A stretch of DNA of 64,000 nt from Gemmatimonadota bacterium (GTDB lineage: Bacteria; JAAXHH01): positions 1-64,000 of the forward strand of contig JAPOZT010000025.1 of assembly GCA_026705925.1 (NCBI GenBank), read 5' to 3'. A program made the translations under genes and the position numbers. Below the pieces are notes generated by a model. That model did not search any database. It saw only the letters and a program-made list of their open reading frames with translations, and was not told where the DNA came from. Below, piece after piece: positions 9,106 through 17,384 of this stretch. Numbering within the stretch: the stretch's first letter is position 1; each line of letters starts with the position of its first letter.

Positions 9106-10071
9106 ATGATTTCATACCGCCCCCTCGGCCGAACCGGTCTGAAGGTATCTACCCTGAGCATGGGATCCGGGGGCTACAACCGGCTGGGGCAGACCAGCGA
9201 TCCTCCGTTGACCGAACCGGAGATGCACCGGCTCGTCCACGGGGTCCTGGACCTGGGCATCAATCTCTTCGATACGTCTCCGGGCTACCTTGAAGCCGAG
9301 GCGATTCTCGGGCGGGCCTTTCGCGGCATACCGCGAGACCGGTACTACGTCGCCACACGGGTTGTGCTCTCACAGTTCGACGAGGCGAGCGGTCCGGTCC
9401 TGATGACATCGGAGCAGATCACGGAATCCATCGAGACCAGCCTTCGCCGCCTGGGGGTTGACGAGATCGACGTGGCGCTGATCGCCGCGACGGAAAAAGC
9501 GGATTTCGATTACATGATCAACGAGTTGTTCCCCGTGCTCGAACGACTGTGCCGTCAGGGCAAGATTCGTTTCCTCGGATCCAGCGAGACCGCGTTGACG
9601 GACGGCGCCCATGCCTGGTTGCAGGCCGCGGTGCCCACCGGCAAGCTGGACGTCGTCATGATCGCCTACAGCATGCTCAACCAGTCGGCCCGCCATACGG
9701 TCTTTCCATATTGCTTAGAGCACGATGTGGGCGTCATGAACATCTTCTCGGTGCGCAACATCTTCAAGGACCCGGCGCGCCTTGCCGCCACAATCGAAGA
9801 ACTACAGGACCAGGAACTGCTGGACGAGTCCATCGACCCCCGATCGCCGTACGACTTCCTGCTCGAAGATCCCGATATCGCATCGCTGGTCGAAGCGGCC
9901 TACCGGTTCGTCGTCTACACCGAGGGCGTCACCACCGCCGTATGCAGTGCGGTAACCCTGGACAAGATCGAGCAGAACATCCGAAGCGTTGCCCGGGGAC
10001 CGCTTCCCGAAATGCACGTGAAGCGCATTCGGCAACTCTTCGGCCACATTAGCGAACCGGTCGGGAACTAG
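9106..10071 (+). CDS. Aldo/keto reductase family protein with altered active site
   Basis: A 321-residue (alpha/beta)8 aldo/keto reductase-like protein, with the family's opening RPLGRTGLKVSTLSMGSGG and NLFDTSPGY. Of the catalytic tetrad, Asp56 and Tyr61 are present, but the lysine position (usually TKV) reads ATRV with Arg85. The histidine expected near residue 127 is replaced by alanine (ALIAATEKAD). It may therefore have lost normal carbonyl reduction or use another chemistry. AGGAG precedes the ATG. It converges on the thiamine-binding-like gene with a four-base gap. Confidence 0.85.
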   Translation: MISYRPLGRTGLKVSTLSMGSGGYNRLGQTSDPPLTEPEMHRLVHGVLDLGINLFDTSPGYLEAEAILGRAFRGIPRDRYYVATRVVLSQFDEASGPVLMTSEQITESIETSLRRLGVDEIDVALIAATEKADFDYMINELFPVLERLCRQGKIRFLGSSETALTDGAHAWLQAAVPTGKLDVVMIAYSMLNQSARHTVFPYCLEHDVGVMNIFSVRNIFKDPARLAATIEELQDQELLDESIDPRSPYDFLLEDPDIASLVEAAYRFVVYTEGVTTAVCSAVTLDKIEQNIRSVARGPLPEMHVKRIRQLFGHISEPVGN

Positions 10072-10075
10072 CTGC

Positions 10076-10384
10076 CTACACTTCGTCCCTCAACTTCCGT
10101 TCGACGCTCGCGATCTTCTCTTCCATGGACTGCGCACGGTCGGTTCGTGTACCCAGGCGAATGGTCGTGGAAATCCGTGGCGCGCCCATTTCGTGCACCG
10201 TCTCGTGGCATTGCCTCACGGCCTCGAATACCTCATCCCATTCGCCTTCGATATTCGTGCCGTAGGCGTGCATGAACGTCTTCAGCCCCGCTTTCCTCAG
10301 CACCCGTTCACAGGCCGCAACGTATTCGGAAACCGATACACCGACCCCGATGGGCACCACGCACAGATCGACGATGACTTTCAT
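10076..10384 (-). CDS. MTH1187/YkoF-type thiamine-binding-like protein (DUF77)
   Basis: A 102-residue protein of the MTH1187/YqgV (DUF77) family, a ferredoxin-like fold that forms tetramers. Recognisable elements are the VIVDLCVVPIGVGVSVSEYV strand-loop, the HAYGTNIEGEWDEVFEAV segment and MGAPRISTTIRLGTR. Related proteins bind thiamine or its precursors in the cytoplasm, but no catalytic activity is established. GGGGAAGGA precedes the start. It is followed on the same strand, 33 bases upstream, by the SelA-like PLP enzyme, so the two may be co-transcribed. Confidence 0.82.
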   Translation of the reverse strand: MKVIVDLCVVPIGVGVSVSEYVAACERVLRKAGLKTFMHAYGTNIEGEWDEVFEAVRQCHETVHEMGAPRISTTIRLGTRTDRAQSMEEKIASVERKLRDEV

Positions 10385-10417
10385 GGCGTCCTTCCCCTAT
10401 TTCACCTTACCCTCGGT

Positions 10418-11524
10418 TCACTTCACCCGTGGTTCAAGGATCTCCTTGAGTCGCGCGGCTACCAGCGCATCCTCGCCGGACTCCATCATATAGGGCATGA
10501 TGGACAGGCCGTTGCCACCACCCATTTCGACGCGGGGATCGCCTTCGGACAACAGGCGCACGACTTCGTCCGGATCGATCCCGATTTGCGAGGTCTCCCA
10601 GTTCATGTGCAGGACAGGCGCTACGTTGGACCGGCCCGGTTGCCGGATCGACGTTCGCATGGACGGAAGCGCCCCGACCGCATCGACCACGGTCTGCAGA
10701 TAGCCTTCCCATGTCTTCCATTCCGCTTCGTGATCTCGCTGTACCCACTGCTCCACGGCGGCAAGCAGCCCCATGATTTCCTCCTTGCCCGCCTTCATCG
10801 GGCGCGCGATGGAGTGGTGCGGGGCGCCGTTCATGAAGGCAGCCCAAAGCAGGTCGCGCCGGCCGAGGACCAGCCCGGAGGCCTGGGGTCCCCGAAGGCA
10901 CTTCCCGCCGCTGTAGGCCACGGCGTCCACGCCGTCCGCCAGGTAAGGATTGGGCACATCCGGTCGTTCCGCGGCCGCGTCCACGAAGACGGGAATGCCC
11001 TGGCCATGGGCGATATCGACGATCTTGGCCACGGTCATTACCCCGTCGCCCGCGCGGTCGCCGAACAGGGCGACCATGGCGGTGCGTTCGTTGAAGGCGG
11101 CCCGGAGGCTGTCCGGATCGTCGTCTACCTCGACGAGCATGATCCCCACCATACGAATGGCGTGGTCGTAGACATGGCGGTGGGCCTTAAGCGTAATGAC
11201 CTCGTTCTTCATGCCCGAGGTGTCCGGCAGGCTGGCGATCCGGCCGGGGTCCGTACCGGCCACGCAGGCGGCGGTAACCTGGCAGAGCGCCGCCGCGCAC
11301 CCGTTGGTCACGAGTCCGAATTCCGCCTGCATGACTTCGGCTATACGCCGGCCGACGCCTTCCATGAGTTCTTCGATATGCACGTACTTCCTGGACGCTT
11401 CGGCCATGGCCTGGCGGACCTCAGGCAGCATGACCGACCCGCTGTACATGGTCAGCGTGCCCTTGCAGTTGATGAGCGGGCGGACACCTATCCTATCGTA
11501 GGTCGGGTATTCCTGTAATGGCAT
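10418..11524 (-). CDS. SelA-like / class V aminotransferase-fold PLP enzyme
   Basis: A 368-residue fold-type I PLP enzyme related to selenocysteine synthase SelA and to D-glucosaminate-6-phosphate ammonia-lyase-type proteins. The probable PLP lysine is in YSGGKCLRGPQASG, preceded by the aspartate of VFVDAAAERP. The N-terminus GVRPLINCKGTLTMYSGSVM resembles the SelA-like branch. It is shorter than true SelA (about 460 residues) and lacks its N-terminal tRNA-binding domain, so it is more likely an ammonia-lyase, racemase or aldolase acting on an amino-acid or amino-sugar acid. GAGGAG supports the start. Confidence 0.82.
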   Translation of the reverse strand: MPLQEYPTYDRIGVRPLINCKGTLTMYSGSVMLPEVRQAMAEASRKYVHIEELMEGVGRRIAEVMQAEFGLVTNGCAAALCQVTAACVAGTDPGRIASLPDTSGMKNEVITLKAHRHVYDHAIRMVGIMLVEVDDDPDSLRAAFNERTAMVALFGDRAGDGVMTVAKIVDIAHGQGIPVFVDAAAERPDVPNPYLADGVDAVAYSGGKCLRGPQASGLVLGRRDLLWAAFMNGAPHHSIARPMKAGKEEIMGLLAAVEQWVQRDHEAEWKTWEGYLQTVVDAVGALPSMRTSIRQPGRSNVAPVLHMNWETSQIGIDPDEVVRLLSEGDPRVEMGGGNGLSIMPYMMESGEDALVAARLKEILEPRVK

Positions 11525-11809
11525 CGTGAGCTCCTCGTAGTAGCTTCAGGTCTTTCATCTTCGATATTTGCGCCATGCGAAGAGTTTGCAGTGCGAATTC
11601 GTGCGGGAGCGTGCGGTCCAGGATAATCTACCTTACTCCCGCAGCACCTGTCTAACTTTTAATGTTGTAATTAACGATTATTCATTTGCAATAATACCTC
11701 ATTCAAGTAGTTTCCTTTGATTTGTATTTTAAATGATCAGACTGTCATCCATGAATTGGGTACTTGGTGGTCAATCGGTCAAGTATCCTTCGAGAAAAGG
11801 GTGGAAATC
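11525..11809. other. AT-rich divergent intergenic region
   Basis: About 285 bases between the divergent SelA-like and collagen-stalk protease genes. The stretch from about 11650 to 11750 is clearly richer in A and T than the flanking genes and probably holds the protease promoter. I could not place a -35/-10 pair with the right spacing. No RNA gene or riboswitch was recognised. Confidence 0.4.
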
Positions 11810-12931
11810 GTGCGAGCAGTAATCATGATGGCCATGGCTGTTGTCCTGGCTTCCTGCAAGGGCGACCCGGGACCGGTCGGTCCTCAGGGTGCCCAGGGTA
11901 TTCAAGGAACCCAGGGGGTCCAGGGGGTCCAGGGGGTCCAGGGAGAACAAGGTGTGCAGGGGGTCCAGGGGGATCAAGGCGTGCAGGGTGAGCAAGGTTT
12001 GCAGGGAATCCAGGGCGAAACCGGTGAAATGCTCAACTGGGCGGATGTCATCGACAAGGGGAGACTGGCCGAGGCCATTTACATCGTGGGGGTTTTTATC
12101 GACGGAGTACCAACCCAGTTCGGAACTGCTTTCAGCGCATACTATACCAATAGACTGTGGACGAACGCCCACGTAGCTGGATTTCCTCTTGGTCTCGTAA
12201 AAGAACCCGAACTCGAGGGAAAATCCATCGTTCCCTTCGTTACACGGGCCGGAACACTGATCGGCGGCGAAGAAACGTATCTGTGGGACAACTTCGTGAT
12301 TCACCCGGAATACGATCCCGATGGCTTCTGGTCGCCGGATATCGCCCTGATAGACATCGTGGGCGAGATCACCCACGAATTGCCTTCCTTCCTTCCCCGT
12401 GAATACACCGAAGACCTGCGTGTAGGTCAACCGGTGGGCACTCTTGGTTTCCCCAGGCTCCTGAAGATCATGGATCGAGTCCTACCAATCGCCAATTTCA
12501 AAGGCGGGACAATCAGCGCACTGCGGCCATTCTATAACGAGGCCTTCCTCGAATCTCCAATTAACACAGCCCGGGTGATCGAATACAACCAGGCAACTGG
12601 CGGAGGAACGAGCGGTAGTCCGGTCTTCGACCACGAAGGATACATAATCGCGGTGAATTTCGGAGGCCTTGCAACCCCGGTCGAATTGCCACCCGAAGAA
12701 GGAGAAGAGGAGGGGATAGAACTAGCGCGCATCGAAGGCCACGAGAATTTCGGTATCAACATTATAGCGGTATGGGAGTTCATCGACTGGCTGGCCACCC
12801 AGGATGCCACAGTTACCGTTGCCGGTCGAAGGCTTGACGTGGGAAGTATGGTTACCGAGTCCGAACCCTATCCGCACGCCGAGTACCAGCCGTTTCCGTC
12901 TGACTGGAACGGGGAGACGGTTTCACCCTAG
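11810..12931 (+). CDS. Lipoprotein with collagen-like stalk and V8/trypsin-like serine protease domain
   Basis: A 373-residue protein. A GTG at 11810 follows AAAGGGTGG and gives a lipoprotein signal with lipobox LASC (Cys16). Residues 18 to about 71 are 18 Gly-X-Y triplets, mostly G-V-Q, G-E-Q and G-I-Q, like a bacterial collagen stalk. The rest is a chymotrypsin-fold protease of the V8/S1B kind, with His121 (TNAHVAG), Asp177 (SPDIALID) and Ser268 (GTSGSPVF). It is presumably a membrane-anchored surface or periplasmic protease held away from the membrane by a triple helix, which would make it a trimer. The DNA of the stalk is itself a run of 9-base repeats and may vary in number. Confidence 0.85.
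   Translation: MRAVIMMAMAVVLASCKGDPGPVGPQGAQGIQGTQGVQGVQGVQGEQGVQGVQGDQGVQGEQGLQGIQGETGEMLNWADVIDKGRLAEAIYIVGVFIDGVPTQFGTAFSAYYTNRLWTNAHVAGFPLGLVKEPELEGKSIVPFVTRAGTLIGGEETYLWDNFVIHPEYDPDGFWSPDIALIDIVGEITHELPSFLPREYTEDLRVGQPVGTLGFPRLLKIMDRVLPIANFKGGTISALRPFYNEAFLESPINTARVIEYNQATGGGTSGSPVFDHEGYIIAVNFGGLATPVELPPEEGEEEGIELARIEGHENFGINIIAVWEFIDWLATQDATVTVAGRRLDVGSMVTESEPYPHAEYQPFPSDWNGETVSP
11911..11937 (+). repeat. 9-bp tandem repeat in the collagen-like stalk
   Basis: Three identical copies of CCAGGGGGT in a row, with degenerate copies on both sides across about 11880-12010. Each unit encodes three residues, one Gly-X-Y triplet in the reading frame, so gain or loss of a unit keeps the frame and changes stalk length. 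Confidence 0.85.
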
Positions 12932-12943
12932 CAGGACGGCCGT

Positions 12944-13249
12944 ATGAACCGCTTACTCCCCGTCGTCCTGCTCCTGTTCATCTGCTTCTGCATCGTCGTA
13001 ATTCTGGCGTTGCCGGGAACGTTTTGGGGACTGATCCTGAAAGGTTTCTTCGGGTTGTGCGTCCTTGTCCTGTTCAAGGTCGCGTACAACAAGATGGTGC
13101 TTCCCGGCACTTGCATAAGCGCCGTCTTCTTCACACTGGCGTGGTGGTTCGCCCCTGAGTGGCCCATGTATTTCTTCATTGCCCTCATGTTGGGCGCCCT
13201 CATCGTAACCTGCAAGACAGCGGAGATGTTCTACCGCGGAACAGACTGA
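12944..13249 (+). CDS. Small hydrophobic membrane protein, unknown
   Basis: A 101-residue protein that is almost entirely hydrophobic, with three or four predicted transmembrane segments at about residues 4-25, 28-46, 53-68 and 73-90. I do not recognise a family. It starts 13 bases after the stop of the collagen-stalk protease, so the two are likely co-transcribed. It could serve as a membrane partner of that protease, but nothing in the sequence shows this. Confidence 0.6.
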   Translation: MNRLLPVVLLLFICFCIVVILALPGTFWGLILKGFFGLCVLVLFKVAYNKMVLPGTCISAVFFTLAWWFAPEWPMYFFIALMLGALIVTCKTAEMFYRGTD

Positions 13250-13391
13250 CTGGATCGCGTTATTCCGTGACAACCTGCCTGGTTACCCGTACCCTTATGG
13301 TCGGATGAATGGATTCCACATACAGGCATCCATACAGCATGCATCTGGATGCTGTTCAACTTGTCCGAAATCACCATGAGGGGATAGGGAA

Positions 13392-14288
13392 ATGAATCAA
13401 ATGCTCCGGTATATCTCATTACTGGTGTTCTTTCTTATGGTGTCCGGCCCGGCCTATGCACAGCAGAATTGGGACGAGGTGGTCGTCGAAGCCCATCCCG
13501 TCGTCGGAAACATCTACATGCTGACAGGCAGTGGTGGAAACATCGGCGTTTCGGTCGGCGAAGACGGCATATTGATTATCGACGACCAGTACGCGCCGCT
13601 GGCCGACAAGATCAAGTCCGCCCTCCGGGGCCTGCACGCGGGGCCCCTCAAGTTCGTCCTGAACACCCATTTTCACGGCGATCATGTCGGCGGCAACCCC
13701 ATCTTCGGTTTGGAGGCGACCATCATCGCCCATTCAAACGTCCGAAAACGGGTCTCCACGCCACAACAGCGGGGCGCCCAGACCATCCCCGCCATGGTGG
13801 AGGACGGCTGGCCCGTAATCACCTTCGACGAGGAGGTCTCGGTCCACTTCAACGGGGAAGAGATCAGGCTTGTGCACCTGCCCAATGCCCACACGGATAA
13901 CGACAGTTACGTTTACTTCACGGGATCGGACGTGGTGCACATGGGGGATACCTTCTTTAACGGGCGGTTCCCCTTCGTAGACCTGCGCAGCGGCGGTTCG
14001 GTGGACGGGCTGATACGCAATATCGCCGAGGTGTTGGAACGGATCGGACCGGACACCCGGGTCATCCCGGGACACGGCGATCTGGGCGGCCGGGCGGACC
14101 TTCAGTCTTACCACGGCATGCTCGTCGCGACCACGGAGGCCGTCCGCGCGATGATGGCGGAGGGAAAGACGCTCGACGAGATCAAGGCGGCGGGCCTGCC
14201 GGATGAGTGGGCCGGCTACGCGAGCGACTTCGTCCCGGAAGCGCGCTGGATCGAGACGATATACAACAGTCCCGGTTCGGCGGAATAA
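13392..14288 (+). CDS. Secreted metallo-beta-lactamase-fold hydrolase
   Basis: A 298-residue protein with an N-terminal signal peptide (hydrophobic core residues 5-22, cleavage near AYAQQ). The MBL zinc-binding motif HFHGDH is at residues 93-98. Further ligands are H in LVHLPNAHTDN, D in HMGDTFF and H in VIPGHGD. The ending resembles exported MBL hydrolases that act beside quinoprotein dehydrogenases or as B-type beta-lactamase relatives. The true substrate is unknown. It is followed 24 bases later by an amidohydrolase gene and may form an operon with it. Confidence 0.88.
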   Translation: MNQMLRYISLLVFFLMVSGPAYAQQNWDEVVVEAHPVVGNIYMLTGSGGNIGVSVGEDGILIIDDQYAPLADKIKSALRGLHAGPLKFVLNTHFHGDHVGGNPIFGLEATIIAHSNVRKRVSTPQQRGAQTIPAMVEDGWPVITFDEEVSVHFNGEEIRLVHLPNAHTDNDSYVYFTGSDVVHMGDTFFNGRFPFVDLRSGGSVDGLIRNIAEVLERIGPDTRVIPGHGDLGGRADLQSYHGMLVATTEAVRAMMAEGKTLDEIKAAGLPDEWAGYASDFVPEARWIETIYNSPGSAE

Positions 14289-14312
14289 CGCTCGAAAAAC
14301 GGGAGGCGTGAT

Positions 14313-15155
14313 TTGCAGATCATTGATGCGCATCAGCATATCTGGGATACGGCTGAATTGAACTATCCCTGGCTGGAGGGCTTCGACGCCCTGCAACAGC
14401 GGTATGGACCGGACGACTACCGGGCCGCGTTCGAAGGCATCGATATCGTCCGATCCGTGCATATCGAAGCGGACCCCGCGCCCGGCGCCGAGGTGGCCGA
14501 GGTGGACCGGCTCGTGCGCATCGCCGCCGAGGACGGCATGATCGGCGCGATCGTTCCAACGGCGCCCCTGGAATCGGAGGACCGCGAGAAGACCCTGGAG
14601 CGGCTGGCCGCGGACTATCCCATGGTGGTCGGCATTCGCCGCATGGCCTGGCACCACGAAGATCCGGCGTTCTACAGCTGGCCGTCCCTGATCGAAGGCG
14701 TCAAGGCGCTGCCGAAGTACGGATACACCTTTGAGTTATGCGCCAACGTGACGCAACTGGACGCGGCGGTGACCCTGGTTCGCGCGACTCCCGACGTGAC
14801 CCATGCTATCAACCACTGCGGGGGGCCGGATATTGCGGCGGGCGGTTTTGCGCCGTGGGAGGATTACATGAACCAGTTGGCCGGGTTTCCCAACACGGTC
14901 TGCAAGATCTCCGGGCTCGTTACCCGGGCGAAGGAGAATTGGACCGCGGACGACTTGAAACCCTACATCGACCATCTGATCGAAATCTTCGGGTTCGACC
15001 GGGTGATGTACGGCAGCGACTGGCCGGTCTGTACCCTCGCGGCGACCTACCGGGCGTGGTTCGAAACGCTCGTTGCAGCGGTGGAGGGCGTCTCCGCGGA
15101 GGACCGCCGCAAGTTGTTCCACGACAATGCCCGTCGCTTTTACAAGTTGGGATGA
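14313..15155 (+). CDS. Amidohydrolase 2 family, L-fuconolactonase / PDC-lactonase-like
   Basis: A 280-residue TIM-barrel amidohydrolase. It opens with the metal-binding IDAHQHIWD and carries the family motifs VGIRRMAW, NHCGGPD, CKISGLVTRA and MYGSDWPVC. These match the L-fuconolactonase/2-pyrone-4,6-dicarboxylate lactonase branch, which opens lactones in sugar or aromatic degradation. The start codon is TTG at 14313, seven bases after GGGAGG, and no ATG fits as well. The gene sits between the MBL-fold enzyme and the oxidase subunit. Confidence 0.88.
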   Translation: MQIIDAHQHIWDTAELNYPWLEGFDALQQRYGPDDYRAAFEGIDIVRSVHIEADPAPGAEVAEVDRLVRIAAEDGMIGAIVPTAPLESEDREKTLERLAADYPMVVGIRRMAWHHEDPAFYSWPSLIEGVKALPKYGYTFELCANVTQLDAAVTLVRATPDVTHAINHCGGPDIAAGGFAPWEDYMNQLAGFPNTVCKISGLVTRAKENWTADDLKPYIDHLIEIFGFDRVMYGSDWPVCTLAATYRAWFETLVAAVEGVSAEDRRKLFHDNARRFYKLG

Positions 15156-15186
15156 ATGACGCCGGAAACGGCAGGAGTCTCGAAAC

Positions 15187-16005
15187 GTGTCTGTAGTGAC
15201 ACAGCCTGGTACGCTACCCGGTACGCAGCCCGATACGCAGACTGAACAGCTGGAACCGGAAGTAAGGGACCTGGAGTGGATACGAGTTCCCGGCTCCGGC
15301 GGCGGGCATACCGGATCAGACCGGCGCGAAACCGGAACCGGCGGTGGTGACGGCCGCGGTGACGGTCGGGAAGGCGACGGACGGGGCGGTGGCGGCCGAG
15401 GCGGTGGCGGCGGTGGTGACGACGGCCCGCCCGGTTTTCCTCCCGCGGCACCTCCGGCCATGGGCGCGAACGTGCTTGGCATGCTGGTGTTCATTGCCAG
15501 CGAGGCCGTCCTCTTCCTGACGCTGATCGTCACGTTCGCCGTTGTACGGGCGGGCTACCCGGAATGGCCGCCGTCGGACCAGCCCAGGCTCCCCGTGATG
15601 ATGTCCTTCTTCAATACCCTGGTCCTGCTGGGCAGCGGCGCGGCCATGTATGGTTCGTGGCGGTCCATGCAGCGCGGGCTTGTGCCGTCTTCCAGGCGGA
15701 TGCTGACCACGGCCACGGTGCTCGGTGTCCTGTTCCTGGTAGTGCAGGGCGTGGAATGGGTCCGGTTGATCGATTTCGGCCTGACCGTCTCCCAGAACAT
15801 CTACGGCGCGGTTTTCTACGTGATGATCGGGATGCACGCGCTGCACGTCTTCATCGCCGTCCTGGGACTGCTCTACGTGTCGCGCGGGTTCAGCAAAGGC
15901 GCGTACACCCGCGAAGCGCACGACGGATTGACCATGGGCGGGATGTTCTGGGGATTCGTCGTGCTCGTCTGGCCCCTGCTGTTCGTCTTCGTCTACCTGC
16001 TGTGA
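15187..16005 (+). CDS. Heme-copper oxidase subunit III with long glycine-rich N-terminal linker
   Basis: A 272-residue cytochrome c/quinol oxidase subunit III (COX3 fold). The core from about residue 90 has five transmembrane helices with the family's FIASEAVLFLTLIVTF, the QGVEWVRL segment and the GMHALHVFIAVLGL helix. Before it lies a linker of about 50 residues made mainly of Gly, Asp and Arg (roughly 38-88). No subunit I, II or assembly gene is nearby, so the rest of the oxidase must be elsewhere. The start is GTG at 15187. An alternative is a stand-alone NorE-like subunit. Confidence 0.85.
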   Translation: MSVVTQPGTLPGTQPDTQTEQLEPEVRDLEWIRVPGSGGGHTGSDRRETGTGGGDGRGDGREGDGRGGGGRGGGGGGDDGPPGFPPAAPPAMGANVLGMLVFIASEAVLFLTLIVTFAVVRAGYPEWPPSDQPRLPVMMSFFNTLVLLGSGAAMYGSWRSMQRGLVPSSRRMLTTATVLGVLFLVVQGVEWVRLIDFGLTVSQNIYGAVFYVMIGMHALHVFIAVLGLLYVSRGFSKGAYTREAHDGLTMGGMFWGFVVLVWPLLFVFVYLL

Positions 16006-16052
16006 GTCTTTCCGTCTGAGTTTATTCTTCCCGTATAAGAAATGGAGCGAGC

Positions 16053-17267
16053 ATGAAACCGTCCTTCGGCGCCGTCGTACTGCGAACGGCGGAAGCGTTG
16101 AGCGCCCAGGGCAAGGACGCCAACCAAATCGCGAAGATCGTATGCGACCAGGACCCTGACGGGTACAACTACGGCATCGGCATCGTCGTGGACGGGAAGG
16201 GCCGGGCGTGGCCGACCTCCGAGACCTTGCTCAACCATGCCAGGGCCGAAATCGACCACAGCCTGGCAGGCGAATACATGAGCACCGCGTCCCTCGCCGC
16301 TCCGCTGAAGGAAGCCGTGCTGCGCTGGCAGCGCATCCCGGAGGACCACTGGGGCCGCTTCTCGTTGCTGATCCCCTCGGATGCGGGCACCGGCGCGGTG
16401 AAGACCGCCGTCGAGATGGCCCTGCAACTCTATCCGGATCTGCAGGCGATCGGCGTGGAGGAACTGTCCTGGCCCGCATACAAGTCGATCGCCCGGATGA
16501 GCAGGATCTCCTGCCGCGAGTTTCCCATCGGTGACGTGATGGACGTCCCGGATCTACTGCGGATCTACCAGGCTGGCCCGATGAACACGACCGGCCGCGT
16601 ACAGTCCCTCGAGACCATGGGCGAACGGGCCGCCGCGGCGAAGGGCCGCCCCGTGCTGCTGGACCGGGCCTACTCCGGATTCGAGTATGCCCGCCTACTC
16701 GATTCCCGCGGGTATGACGAGATCATGGCCATGAGTTACGACGACCAGATCCGGCCTTTCATCGAGAACGACGTGCCCTTCTGGGTGTCCGTCAGCCCCA
16801 CCAAGTCCTTCGGCACCTTCGCCCTGCGCCCCTGCGGGTTGCTCCTGGTACACCTGCCGGACGCGTCCCGGTCCGACGAAGTGGCGACACTGGCCAATAC
16901 GGTGGTGCGTGCCCGGGGATCGTCATTCGAACATCCGGTAACGCGGGCATTCGTCTCCGCGCTGGTCAACGACCTGGAATCCCTGGAGCGTGAACACGCC
17001 GGCATACTGCGGAGGGTCGCCACGGCGGAGAGAGCCTGGAAGGACCAATGCGCCGGTTCGCCGCTCTCCGAGCTGTTCACGGACCGCTATGCCGGCCTGT
17101 TCCGCAATCCTCGCGTCGGAGACGAGGCGCAGGCGGCGATCTACGACGTTCACCTGTATCCAGTCTTTACGCCCGGACGCTGCAGGCTGAACGTCACCGG
17201 ACTTCCCGAGGACGGCGAGGTTGCCCGCGAACACGTTGCAGTCTTCGCAAGGCATTGCCACGGATAA
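16053..17267 (+). CDS. Divergent class I aminotransferase-like protein (AspC/TyrB-related)
   Basis: A 404-residue protein that resembles aspartate/aromatic aminotransferases in order and spacing of weak motifs: an N-terminal GIGIVVDGKG, a mid-protein GRPVLLDRAYSGFEYARLL matching the 'fDsAYqGF' segment, and VSVSPTKSFGTFALRPCG matching the PLP-lysine loop 'SfSKnfGlYgeRvG'. The lysine and nearby arginine are kept. It probably transfers amino groups between an amino acid and a 2-oxo acid, but the match is remote. The following gene is RidA-like, which would fit detoxification of reactive enamines made by PLP enzymes. Confidence 0.6.
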   Translation: MKPSFGAVVLRTAEALSAQGKDANQIAKIVCDQDPDGYNYGIGIVVDGKGRAWPTSETLLNHARAEIDHSLAGEYMSTASLAAPLKEAVLRWQRIPEDHWGRFSLLIPSDAGTGAVKTAVEMALQLYPDLQAIGVEELSWPAYKSIARMSRISCREFPIGDVMDVPDLLRIYQAGPMNTTGRVQSLETMGERAAAAKGRPVLLDRAYSGFEYARLLDSRGYDEIMAMSYDDQIRPFIENDVPFWVSVSPTKSFGTFALRPCGLLLVHLPDASRSDEVATLANTVVRARGSSFEHPVTRAFVSALVNDLESLEREHAGILRRVATAERAWKDQCAGSPLSELFTDRYAGLFRNPRVGDEAQAAIYDVHLYPVFTPGRCRLNVTGLPEDGEVAREHVAVFARHCHG

Positions 17268-17384
17268 GGGCTGAACGTACCCGTGTTTTTCACGCTTGTT
17301 TTTACCGGTCCGACCGTTTAATTTCTACGGCCTGAATCATTGGAATATCCGCCAATTCAATCCGATCCGAAAGGAACCCTCCGC

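Noticed and set aside
10418..11524. SelA, which would supply selenocysteine for the AhpD-like protein
   Set aside because: It is about 100 residues too short and lacks the N-terminal domain of true SelA; it belongs to the SelA-like PLP enzymes with other roles.
13392..14288. Class B beta-lactamase for antibiotic resistance
   Set aside because: Only the general metallo-beta-lactamase fold is clear; nothing specific to true beta-lactamases can be shown.
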